Source: a virus
Virus record (IMG/VR): IMGVR_UViG_3300037010_001227
Location: 1-64,000 of that record
Direction: 5' to 3' (one strand)
Length of the DNA stretch: 64,000 nucleotides
Made by a program: the position numbers and the translations under genes. The notes below the pieces were generated by a model. It was not told the DNA's origin, searched no databases, and saw only the letters and a list, made by a program, of their open reading frames with translations. The stretch's first letter is position 1. Each line of letters opens with the position of its first letter. This document shows, one piece after another, positions 1 to 7,095 of the stretch.

Positions 1-177
1 TAGGTCTGTGACGCCTTTTGCGTATTCTACGTTAGCCTTAATTACTAAAGACAGTGCTGTTAATAAAGACTCATTTGATACTTCTTGTCGTTTGCTAATT
101 AGTGCTTCCTCTTCAAGAGAAGAAGCGACGTCTTGAATATCGGTTGATCTAACCCTAACTACTCTTTTAACGTTCAT
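1..177 (-). CDS. Partial CDS, N-terminal 59 residues, unknown
   Basis: An ATG at 177 opens a frame that stays open to the left edge of the window, so only the N-terminus is visible. The 59 residues are mostly helical in character, with a basic start (MNVKRVVRVR) followed by an acidic stretch (SSLEEEA). It follows the small gene at 189-350 by 11 bases in the same direction, so it probably belongs to the same transcript. No family is recognised. Confidence 0.6.
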   Translation of the reverse strand, partial: MNVKRVVRVRSTDIQDVASSLEEEALISKRQEVSNESLLTALSLVIKANVEYAKGVTDL

Positions 178-188
178 AAACTGTATTC

Positions 189-350
189 CTATTTAATGTG
201 TTTTTGCATTTGCAATCTATGGACGCGACCGATTTTTATAATTTTAGATAGCTCTACTAAAGATTCCTCTAGCTCTTCACAATACCTTAAAAGTAGTAGC
301 TCTTTGTTAGAATCCGAGGTATTTGCGTCAGTTTTCACTTGCTCACTCAT
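189..350 (-). CDS. Small hypothetical protein, 53 aa
   Basis: A 53-residue frame runs from ATG at 350 to TAG at 189. It begins MSEQVKTDAN and continues as a charged, probably alpha-helical peptide (RYCEELEESLVELSKII) with a basic C-terminus. It fits exactly into the gap between two other minus-strand genes (14 bases downstream of one, 11 upstream of the next), as expected for a real gene in a compact phage operon. The composition is coding-like but no family or function is recognised. Confidence 0.5.
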   Translation of the reverse strand: MSEQVKTDANTSDSNKELLLLRYCEELEESLVELSKIIKIGRVHRLQMQKHIK

Positions 351-364
351 GTTACAACATTCTA

Positions 365-643
365 TTAGTTACGTAGTGCGTCTGTTCCAGGAGCTCCAGA
401 TGTTGCAGCAACAAAACCTTGTGCTGTTCCACTTGAACTATGAAGTATGTCAGTTAATGGAACTAAAACTTCAGTAAAAAATACCAAGTATTCAGCAGCC
501 GTGGCAAATATAAGTTTTTGGCCACCAAAAGTAACTTGAATTGGAGCATTTAAAGTGTTTGTTGAAGTATTATAAGAAGTAAATGCAGAACTTTTACTAT
601 CTGAAGAGCTAAATGTAATTTGTTCTACTATAGTCTTAGTCAT
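365..643 (-). CDS. Small hypothetical virion-type protein, 92 aa
   Basis: The 92-residue product is rich in Ser, Thr, Ala and Gly, with no charged coiled coil, membrane segment or cysteine. Such a composition is common in small beta-structured phage virion proteins. The segment VTFGGQKLIFATAAEYLVFF is the most hydrophobic part. It lies directly downstream of the gp14-like neck gene with a 54-base spacer, so a head-tail or virion role is possible but not demonstrated. No family is recognised. Confidence 0.55.
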   Translation of the reverse strand: MTKTIVEQITFSSSDSKSSAFTSYNTSTNTLNAPIQVTFGGQKLIFATAAEYLVFFTEVLVPLTDILHSSSGTAQGFVAATSGAPGTDALRN

Positions 644-697
644 TGGGCAGTCCGAATTTGTTTATTAAACTTAATTAGATTTTTAATGAATCTTATC

Positions 698-1171
698 CTA
701 CTTACTATCCTGGTAAAGTCTAATTTTAAGTAAATATCTAAGAGGCTTATTCATTCTATAGGTATCTTTAGCTATTTCGTAAACAACAAATTTTTGATTT
801 AACTGGAGACTATAAAGAACATCACCTAATACAGGTTGTCTACCTAAAAGTTTTTCAATAAGATTAATATTAAAAGAAGCTGTTCCTGTCCTTTCTGCAT
901 TTTGAACAGCTCCAGTATCGCCTAAACTATGTGTAGTATTGGGATCAACATGCAAAAAAGAACGTAATTCTAGAGGCTCTTCATAGTCTGGAGAAGAGAA
1001 GAAATCTCTAAAAATACTGTCGTAATTTTTTTGTTGCGCTTTAAATTTATAATAAAAAACATTGATTCCGAATAACGAAAATTGTTCTACATCTAACGTA
1101 TTAAAAAGATTTAAATCTTTTAATAGAGAAGGATTTCCATCAGTGTAATTGTAGCTTGAAGAACGAAACAT
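698..1171 (-). CDS. Probable neck (head-completion) protein, T4 gp14-like
   Basis: A 157-residue protein. Its centre (FSLFGINVFYYKFKAQQ) and C-terminal part (LGRQPVLGDVLYSLQLNQKF, then VVYEI) follow the T4 gp14 pattern, in which an early segment gives the protein its 'ECYYVPRE' strand and a later 'EGDLIYFP...LFEI' element follows. gp14 joins gp13 in the neck that closes the portal and receives the tail. A gp13-like gene lies in the same unidirectional block at 8835-9602, which supports the pairing, although the fibre/radical SAM cassette and other genes lie between. The homology is remembered, not computed, and overall identity looks low. An alternative is an unrelated small virion protein. 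Confidence 0.5.
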   Translation of the reverse strand: MFRSSSYNYTDGNPSLLKDLNLFNTLDVEQFSLFGINVFYYKFKAQQKNYDSIFRDFFSSPDYEEPLELRSFLHVDPNTTHSLGDTGAVQNAERTGTASFNINLIEKLLGRQPVLGDVLYSLQLNQKFVVYEIAKDTYRMNKPLRYLLKIRLYQDSK

Positions 1172-1172
1172 A

Positions 1173-1682
1173 TTAAGCTCCAGATTTTTTTAATACTTCA
1201 GTATTTTTACTGGAAATAGAAATTTTTTGTTTAACTTCATTGGGAGTTTTCCAACCAAGTTTATGTTGTTTTCCTTTGTAAGCTAATGATAATTTCTTTT
1301 TACTGTCTTCTCTATGTTTGCGTCCAGGTTTATTTAATTTTGCTATTGATTGCTTTAATTTAGTTTCGACAGATCTTTTATTGCCTAAATTAGTATTAGC
1401 CAAAGGTTTACAAGTATATCCATTTTTATAAGAATCATAATTATTACTGGCACGGTGTTCAAAAAATACTAAATCTATTATATTATAGTATAGTAACACT
1501 TTAAAATTAAAATTATCTATTTCATGCTTATTAACAGAATTTTGTAATTTACTGAAACCAGGTTTATTATTTTTTAAATCATATTTATGCTGTCTCCAAT
1601 GATTTTTAATATCTTTAGATGACCCAATATAGACTTTATTAGTGTCTATATTTCGTATTATGTAAATATCACTTTTAAACAC
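1173..1682 (-). CDS. GIY-YIG homing endonuclease, free-standing
   Basis: The N-terminus carries the GIY-YIG nuclease signature in the form IYIIRN (residues 6-11) and VYIGSS (18-23), followed by an Arg (HWRQH, about residue 30) in the place of the catalytic Arg. The C-terminal half has a NUMOD3-type DNA-binding motif (GRKHREDSKKKLSLAYKG). These are the parts of T4 Seg-like and intron-type homing endonucleases, which cut DNA lacking the insertion and so spread themselves. The start is GTG at 1682, directly after the TAA of the upstream gene, and the stop is one base before the ATG of the gp14-like gene. This seamless fit shows insertion between two structural genes. Confidence 0.85.
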   Translation of the reverse strand: MFKSDIYIIRNIDTNKVYIGSSKDIKNHWRQHKYDLKNNKPGFSKLQNSVNKHEIDNFNFKVLLYYNIIDLVFFEHRASNNYDSYKNGYTCKPLANTNLGNKRSVETKLKQSIAKLNKPGRKHREDSKKKLSLAYKGKQHKLGWKTPNEVKQKISISSKNTEVLKKSGA

Positions 1683-2057
1683 TTAAACGTTATCCTTTAT
1701 AATTAGTTCCATGGCTCCAGTGATTAGTTTCATTGCTGGGTGGTAATAGTCACCATATTCGCAAGCTGCTAAATCTTCATGTATCTTCACCATTCTAGAT
1801 TCTTTATCATAAAAAATTAAGTTTTTGGCATCATTTTTGAAGTTCTTAACCAAAATCTCAGCTTGATTTTTCTGTATTTCAGGCGTTATTTCTAATCCAT
1901 TATCTGAAAGGTATTCCGCAGCACTACCAAGAAAGTTTTTATATGAGAATGATTCTATAACAGAACTTATTTTGTCATTCATAACTGCAGCCCAAGATTC
2001 TAATAAGTCTTGTTCAAAAAGTTTTAATACTTCGTCATCTATCTCTATTTTATCCAT
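1683..2057 (-). CDS. Hypothetical protein, 124 aa
   Basis: An acidic, mostly helical 124-residue protein beginning MDKIEIDDEVLKLFEQD, with no cysteine cluster or membrane segment. Its ATG overlaps the TAA of the preceding gene by one base (TAATG), so translation is probably coupled. It sits in the neck/head-completion block, upstream of the GIY-YIG insertion and the gp14-like gene, which makes a virion or assembly role plausible. No family is recognised. Confidence 0.6.
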   Translation of the reverse strand: MDKIEIDDEVLKLFEQDLLESWAAVMNDKISSVIESFSYKNFLGSAAEYLSDNGLEITPEIQKNQAEILVKNFKNDAKNLIFYDKESRMVKIHEDLAACEYGDYYHPAMKLITGAMELIIKDNV

Positions 2058-2491
2058 TAGTAACCTATTTGTTTAACAGTACTAAAATACATCCAAGAAT
2101 TATCATATAAATATTGTTCAATATTATGATTTGTGATATTATAAATTAACATTCCAATTGCAAAAATTTGAATAATTGGTTGTGGAACATCTTCAAAAGC
2201 AAGGCCATATTTACTAGCAGTTGCTCGTGCAATTTGGTTGTTCGTTTGTAAAGCAACAGTATATAGTTTAGCTTTTTCCTTTTCTGTGTATTTAGGAACA
2301 AGATACCGTTTATATGAAGGTAAATTATCGGCGTATGCTAATAAATAAAATTTCTCATCCTCTACTGGAATTATTAACTCTTCGTGTTGATGTGGAGCTT
2401 CTCCTACCCAAACATACTGTGGATTATTATAGTCTACAAAGAAATCGTATGGCACTATTTTATTACAAATAAGATTAGAAAACTCTGACAT
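2057..2491 (-). CDS. Hypothetical protein, 144 aa
   Basis: A 144-residue protein counted from ATG at 2491. A TTG four codons further up is also in frame, but the ATG is preferred because GGGTG lies just upstream of it. It contains several aromatic residues and a hydrophobic stretch (IIQIFAIGMLIYNI) that could be a buried helix. It is the first gene of a short leftward block starting in the divergent gap with the plus-strand gene at 2518, and its stop overlaps the next ATG by one base. Function unknown; its neighbours are structural genes. Confidence 0.6.
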   Translation of the reverse strand: MSEFSNLICNKIVPYDFFVDYNNPQYVWVGEAPHQHEELIIPVEDEKFYLLAYADNLPSYKRYLVPKYTEKEKAKLYTVALQTNNQIARATASKYGLAFEDVPQPIIQIFAIGMLIYNITNHNIEQYLYDNSWMYFSTVKQIGY

Positions 2492-2517
2492 ATAAACACC
2501 CAATCAAAATTAATTTT

Positions 2518-2919
2518 ATGAACGTAGATAGCTATAAATCCGCAGTAGCCAAAACTATTAATAACTTAATAGCCAGCTCAAAGAAAGAAACAACTGACGC
2601 CATTGATATGGGTGCCTTCATATCTGCTTGTAAAAAAGAATTTTTAACTTTAAAGATTCCTATTTTCAATATTAAACTATCTGAATATCGAGACAATGTT
2701 ATTGTAATAGAGCTTCCATTTTGCAAATCTTGTGAAATCGCCATTAATAGTGTTGAATTCGGTAAAGAAGATCAAGAAGTTTTACTCTATGTTGACAAGC
2801 ATATAGTTAGACGTATTCGGTTAAAAGCTTATGACGCTAAATATATGAATGAAGTAGCAATGGCCCTTGTAGATTATTTTAAACGCTACTTGTTGTTACA
2901 AAACAAATTTGAACGTTAA
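2518..2919 (+). CDS. Hypothetical protein, the only clear plus-strand gene
   Basis: A 133-residue protein transcribed against all its neighbours. It starts 26 bases from the ATG of the divergent gene and ends next to a bidirectional terminator shared with the radical SAM operon. The product is basic and mixed alpha/beta, with two Cys in FCKSCEI near residue 75. No Shine-Dalgarno sequence is visible upstream of ATG 2518, so it may be translated from a near-leaderless mRNA. The long frame, coding-like composition and terminator support it as a real gene. No family is recognised. Confidence 0.65.
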   Translation: MNVDSYKSAVAKTINNLIASSKKETTDAIDMGAFISACKKEFLTLKIPIFNIKLSEYRDNVIVIELPFCKSCEIAINSVEFGKEDQEVLLYVDKHIVRRIRLKAYDAKYMNEVAMALVDYFKRYLLLQNKFER

Positions 2920-2922
2920 TAA

Positions 2923-2946
2923 AAAGCCCCTAAAACTAGGGGCTTT
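2923..2946. terminator. Bidirectional intrinsic terminator between convergent genes
   Basis: A 10-bp stem (aaagccccta / taggggcttt) with the 4-base loop aaac. An A-run on the left and a T-rich tail on the right allow it to work in both directions. It separates the plus-strand gene ending at 2919 from the leftward radical SAM operon ending near 2965. Confidence 0.85.
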
Positions 2947-2964
2947 CGCTTTATAAAATGATTT

Positions 2965-3054
2965 TTATCTTCCAGTGCATGTTCCTGTGCAGGATGAACT
3001 ACAAGTATTACTACACGTAACATTAAGTATACTAATTAATCCTTTAAGGTATAC
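2965..3054 (-). other. Short Cys-x-x-x coding stretch after the SPASM gene
   Basis: On the minus strand a frame open from 3054 to a TAA at 2965 ends NVTCSNTCSSSCTGTCTGR. It holds four Cys-x-x-x units and the same Gly-Arg-stop ending as the long Cys-rich fibre at 7096. It overlaps the end of the radical SAM/SPASM gene in the +1 frame. No ATG, GTG or TTG lies in this frame; only ATT or ATA follow an AAAGGA Shine-Dalgarno-like site at 3040-3045. It may be translated from a rare start, be reached by +1 frameshifting at the CCT-TAA-A junction as a C-terminal extension of the SPASM enzyme, or be the remnant of a fibre 3' end. The coding resemblance is clear; expression is unknown. Confidence 0.45.
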
Positions 3055-4171
3055 TTAATTTAAGTTCTTTTTCTTTAAGTTTACTTGCAAAATACATCTT
3101 TGCTATTGATATAGCATGAGTCCATCCGCACTGACGTTTTTCATTAACGTATTTTTCCTTATCTTCTACTTCATATATAGCTGCAACACAAGTAGGACAA
3201 GATGCTCTCAGTAAGCAAGTCTGGCACTCTTCTGGCCAAATACGTTTAAAAGTTGTTACCTCATTTAATAGTTTTGTATTTGTAATATTGATAGCATTGT
3301 CACTAAAGGTTCCTAGTTCCATACCAGGTTTATCCATAGTGCAGAATCTATTACAACCATATAATTTACCATCAATTCCTAAACAAGCCATATGAACGCA
3401 AGTTCCACACCACGAATCCTGACTAGAAGACAAAACTGGCATATAAGATTTAATATCTTCTAAAGAATTACCAAATTGAAGTAATTTGACAGTAGATTCT
3501 AGATTATTATTAACAATATAGTCGATAGTTTGTTTTAGTGGTTTAACGATGTCATAGGATAGATCTTTAGTTACAATATCTTCAAAGACTATGTTCCCAG
3601 CAATCTGAGTAAACCCTAATTTAATCAAATTTACCATACCTTCATAATAACTATTAAGATATGTCTCTACTGTGAAGGTTGCTTTTACACTTACATTCTC
3701 TTTGCCTAAAGTCTTAAATAACCAAGGTAAATATTCAATAGCATCTTCATATGAACCAGAACCATCTTTATAGATTCTATATTTATCGTGGTTTTCTTTT
3801 GTTCCATCTACAGAAACCCCAAGAGAAAAATCATTAGTTTTATATTTTTCGATTAAAGCTCTAACTTTAGGATTTTTTAATGTAGTTCCATTTGTAGTTG
3901 TAGATAGGAAAATATGCTTATTAAACTTATGCGACAACTGAAGAGCATATGAAAAAATCTCGTCACAAAGTTCAGGAAACAGAAAAGATTCTCCACCAAT
4001 CAAGTCAATAATAATATGCTTGTTTTCAATAGTTTTGAACTTAATATACATAAATGTCTTGATAGTATCAATGTCATTATGTTTCTGTTCTTTATGCTCA
4101 TAACAATAAGTGCAGTCTAAATTACAGCTTAAATTGGTAAGAATTTGAACTGTGGCTGGAATACCATTCAT
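3044..4171 (-). CDS. Radical SAM/SPASM protein, probable peptide maturase
   Basis: A 375-residue enzyme. The radical SAM cluster motif Cx3Cx2C is C16, C20 and C23, and the SAM-binding GGES is at residues 59-62. The C-terminus is a cysteine-rich SPASM-type region (C255, C258, C263, C273, C277, then C316, C319, C325, C328, C348) expected to hold auxiliary [4Fe-4S] clusters. SPASM enzymes typically modify ribosomal peptides (sactipeptide and ranthipeptide thioethers) or sulfatases. Its ATG overlaps the stop of the preceding radical SAM gene by one base, so the two are coupled. The nearest Cys-rich substrate candidates are the fibre at 7096-8802 and the short stretch at 2965-3054. All canonical residues are present; the substrate is inferred from context. 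Confidence 0.85.
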   Translation of the reverse strand: MNGIPATVQILTNLSCNLDCTYCYEHKEQKHNDIDTIKTFMYIKFKTIENKHIIIDLIGGESFLFPELCDEIFSYALQLSHKFNKHIFLSTTTNGTTLKNPKVRALIEKYKTNDFSLGVSVDGTKENHDKYRIYKDGSGSYEDAIEYLPWLFKTLGKENVSVKATFTVETYLNSYYEGMVNLIKLGFTQIAGNIVFEDIVTKDLSYDIVKPLKQTIDYIVNNNLESTVKLLQFGNSLEDIKSYMPVLSSSQDSWCGTCVHMACLGIDGKLYGCNRFCTMDKPGMELGTFSDNAINITNTKLLNEVTTFKRIWPEECQTCLLRASCPTCVAAIYEVEDKEKYVNEKRQCGWTHAISIAKMYFASKLKEKELKLSIP

Positions 4172-5589
4172 TATAACAGTCCCTTATTAAATCGTTTACA
4201 AATATCTAAATAATAATCAAAATCATTTCTGGTGGCAAATAAGTTTTCTTTACCCTCTGCAGCAAATACAATCGTATTTTTATATGTTGGATATAGCTTT
4301 TTCAATTCCATTTCAATTGCTATGACAGCAGTAATATCAAACGTTGCCTTGGTAACTTGTAAATCAATTTGAAAGGGGCACATAAAAATTCTAAATAGTT
4401 CTAAAAAGTCATTTGAAAAGTGCTCATTTGGAGAAATTGATTTTTTAATCTTTTTAGTTGTACTAGTAAGAAGTTCTTTTACTAAATCAAGATTTCTACT
4501 TTGAATAACTGCATTTTTAACTGATTTTGTATCACCATTTAAAGTATCAAAATTAACAATTAACGAAATACCATGATAATTTGTAAAAGCAACCAAAGAT
4601 TTAGTAATAGAATACCCATCAATAATTAAAGATAACTTAGCCATCGGTTGCTGAATTTTAACTGTCTGAATAATGCTTAAAAAATCATGTTCATCAATGA
4701 AATTATCCGAACAATCAAATACGATTTCTTTATATTTGGTTGCCATAGTTGCATTTAGTAATTTAGGATTAGATGCTATTAAGACATATTCTAAAACTAA
4801 TTTTGAGGGTTCCATAGGGTCTCTTCTGAAAGTGTCTACAAATTTTAAAAACTCTGTGTATTGTTCAAACGACATTGCAGTTCTGTATCCTACGCATCCT
4901 GGAAAACCTGGAACTGGTTCACATAGTTTCTCAACAGAGCCATCAGCATTTATAATCATATCTGAATAATCACATTGTTTTGTTGTATGTGTAAATGTCA
5001 ACCATTTAGTGCTTGTAGAATCTATAGTTTTTAAAGCTATTAATTCCTTTTTAATCCAATCTAATGAAATATCGTCAAATTTTTGAGTTACATCTAAAGA
5101 CAATCCAATGTTTGTATTAAATAGGATTCGCAATTGATGTAAGGTGTTACAAAGGTTTTTAGTATTTGGCAATACTATTGTAGACAAGGACAAACTGTTA
5201 ATAGTCTTTAATAACTGGGGCCATTCTTGGTTATCAGTTATAATTTTAGCATCTTCTACAGATTTCTCTCCAGTAATTCCTTGGAGACTAATAATGATAT
5301 GAATATTGTTGGCATTAATCCATGAAATAATCTCTGGTGTTAATAGTCTTCCATTAGTATTTATCGTCTTTTTGGAGTCTAGACTTAAGGAAGATATTAC
5401 CTTTTTTAACTTATCGAAGTCTAAAAAAGGTTCGCCACCAGTTATAACAGCATGTTCATAATATCCAAAAGTACTAATAGACTTTAAAATGGCTTCAATA
5501 TTCTCGCCTTTTTTAGAATCTTCTGTTTTTAAACAGAAAGAACACTGCATATTACAGTGTTCATTCAATTGTATTGTTAATATTGACAT
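4171..5589 (-). CDS. Radical SAM protein with a degenerate second barrel
   Basis: A 472-residue protein. The N-terminal half has the radical SAM motif C12, C16, C19, followed by TGGEP (about 50-54) and a TNGRLL strand typical of this fold. From about residue 255 the order of elements repeats without the cysteine motif: compare GITGEKSVEDA in the first half with TLNGDTKSVKNAV in the second. This suggests an internal duplication in which the second barrel lost its cluster. The same elements occur in the broken gene at 6374-7089 (VLQGEKSVLNAI), so the two genes are related. It is coupled by TAATG overlaps to both neighbours. It probably works with the SPASM enzyme on the same substrate; that is inference. 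Confidence 0.8.
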   Translation of the reverse strand: MSILTIQLNEHCNMQCSFCLKTEDSKKGENIEAILKSISTFGYYEHAVITGGEPFLDFDKLKKVISSLSLDSKKTINTNGRLLTPEIISWINANNIHIIISLQGITGEKSVEDAKIITDNQEWPQLLKTINSLSLSTIVLPNTKNLCNTLHQLRILFNTNIGLSLDVTQKFDDISLDWIKKELIALKTIDSTSTKWLTFTHTTKQCDYSDMIINADGSVEKLCEPVPGFPGCVGYRTAMSFEQYTEFLKFVDTFRRDPMEPSKLVLEYVLIASNPKLLNATMATKYKEIVFDCSDNFIDEHDFLSIIQTVKIQQPMAKLSLIIDGYSITKSLVAFTNYHGISLIVNFDTLNGDTKSVKNAVIQSRNLDLVKELLTSTTKKIKKSISPNEHFSNDFLELFRIFMCPFQIDLQVTKATFDITAVIAIEMELKKLYPTYKNTIVFAAEGKENLFATRNDFDYYLDICKRFNKGLL

Positions 5590-6263
5590 TATTTACCTGA
5601 AAGAATTTCAGCTCTCTTAGCAAAATAATCGGCCTGTAAAGCTCGTATTCTGGCTTTTTCAGCAATAATAGTAGCTGGAGTATTAGAGTTATTAATATTT
5701 CCTACTGTTAACATAGTTTTTAAATCTTCACCATATTTGTTGCAGATATTTACATCATTAAGAACTAATAGCTGAATGATTTCTGTTAAATAATCAACTT
5801 GAGCTTCTAATGTGGCAATAGACGAATAAGGATCTATTTTATAGGTAATAGTTTCAAATTTTATATCTTGTTTTTTACACTTAAAATCAAACTCTGGTAT
5901 TGTCTTAAGATAGGTAAGAAAATTAGAACATGAGTCAAAACCATGAGGTCCACAATCTAATGTTTCTGCCGTGCCACAATAAATAAACACAAAGATATCA
6001 GAACCTACTCGTAAAATAGTAGCAATATGCATATCATTTAGAGTTTTATCACTCCAAGGGAATGTACGATAGGTTTTATTTGACTCATTATAATGTAAAA
6101 AGACGCCATCAAAAGATTCTTTTAGTGGAGAGCAGTCAAAAGTATATGGTAACGTAGTTTTATAGTGATTAATCACTATAGTAGTATCATTTACTATACT
6201 TACAGAAATTACTCCAGTGTCTGTTAAATAATCAGAATTGGTAACTTTAACTAGTTTTATCAT
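5589..6263 (-). CDS. Unknown protein inside the radical SAM operon
   Basis: A 224-residue protein with no family recognised. The first two thirds look beta-rich with scattered Cys (FDCSPL, FIYCGTAETLDCGPHGFDSC). The last third is helical and Ala-rich (AEKARIRALQADYFAKRAEI) and may form a coiled coil. Its stop overlaps the ATG of the two-barrel radical SAM gene by one base. Being locked between radical SAM genes, it is a candidate partner such as a substrate-binding, leader-recognition or fibre-chaperone protein. No RiPP recognition element could be identified by eye, so the role stays open. Confidence 0.65.
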   Translation of the reverse strand: MIKLVKVTNSDYLTDTGVISVSIVNDTTIVINHYKTTLPYTFDCSPLKESFDGVFLHYNESNKTYRTFPWSDKTLNDMHIATILRVGSDIFVFIYCGTAETLDCGPHGFDSCSNFLTYLKTIPEFDFKCKKQDIKFETITYKIDPYSSIATLEAQVDYLTEIIQLLVLNDVNICNKYGEDLKTMLTVGNINNSNTPATIIAEKARIRALQADYFAKRAEILSGK

Positions 6264-6342
6264 TATCTTCTTCCAAGTGAATAATTTGCATTTCCTGTTT
6301 AAAATTGTCTATTGTATCTATAAAATAATTAAGCGTTTCCAT
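6247..6342 (-). CDS. Possible small ORF, 31 aa
   Basis: A short frame from ATG 6342 to TAA 6247 encodes a charged helical peptide (METLNYFIDTIDNFKQEM...). It overlaps the start of the 224-residue gene by 17 bases. No clear ribosome binding site is visible. It occupies the gap after the broken radical SAM gene and may be a small coupled gene or chance. Confidence 0.25.
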   Translation of the reverse strand: METLNYFIDTIDNFKQEMQIIHLEEDNDKTS

Positions 6343-6373
6343 ACTATCAAAACAAACCGCCTCACACTAAATC

Positions 6374-7089
6374 TCAACAACCATTCCAGCCCTTGACAGG
6401 TCGGTAAGGATAAGGTCTGAAAAGTAAATTAAAACATCGTTGATTACATTCTTTGTGGGCAAGTAAAAACTTTACTGACTTAAATACAGAATAAGGTACT
6501 AGTTTTTGTAATTCTGCTTTTATAAATTCTACATCAGCGGGTTTAAATTTTTTCGTGGAATCTAATGTAAGCTGAAAGGTGGCAGATGGAAACAATAAAG
6601 ACAAATCTTTAAAAGATTCTGTAAAAGTTATAGAAGCAAATACTACTTTCATAAGTTCTACTTGATCTAAATGCCGTATATGATCTATCAGAGAAAGATT
6701 TTGTGTGAGATTAATAGCATTTAATACGGATTTTTCACCTTGTAAAACATCTCTAAAACCTATGGAAAATTTTATTTTATTGTAATTAAAATAATTTACT
6801 AGTTCATTTGTTAGTAAACTACCATTTGTATACACAGACAACATCATAGTTTTTGAATGTTCTCTTACATATGTTATAGCGGGAATAAAAATTCTAAGTC
6901 TTGTAAAGGTTCTCCGCCAGTAAACGATATTACTGTATATAGATGATGTCCAAAGATGTCTTTAAACTTTTCTAACCTATCACTAGTAGATAACCTGTCT
7001 TTTCGCTCTAAAAATTCGCGTCTAGAACAAAAAGAACAGTTCATATTACATAAAAACCTAGTAAAAACAAAAAGATCGTAAACTTTCAT
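6374..7089 (-). pseudogene. Radical SAM gene broken by a 1-base frameshift
   Basis: Two frames together make one radical SAM protein. The first (7089-6874) has CNMNCSFC (Cx3Cx2C at C14, C18, C21) and TGGEP, then ends early at EFLFPL-stop. The second frame (ATG at 6847) carries SVYTNGSLL and VLQGEKSVLNAI. The second frame is open upstream of its ATG and reads IPAITYVREHSKTMML, the missing link. Adding one T to the five-T run in the codons for Glu-Phe-Leu would restore a single frame of about 235 residues. The product would still be half the length of the related 472-residue protein. It is a recent frameshift, a homopolymer sequencing error, or a slippage-controlled gene. It starts 7 bases after the Cys-rich fibre gene. 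Confidence 0.75.
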
Positions 7090-7095
7090 AAGTTA

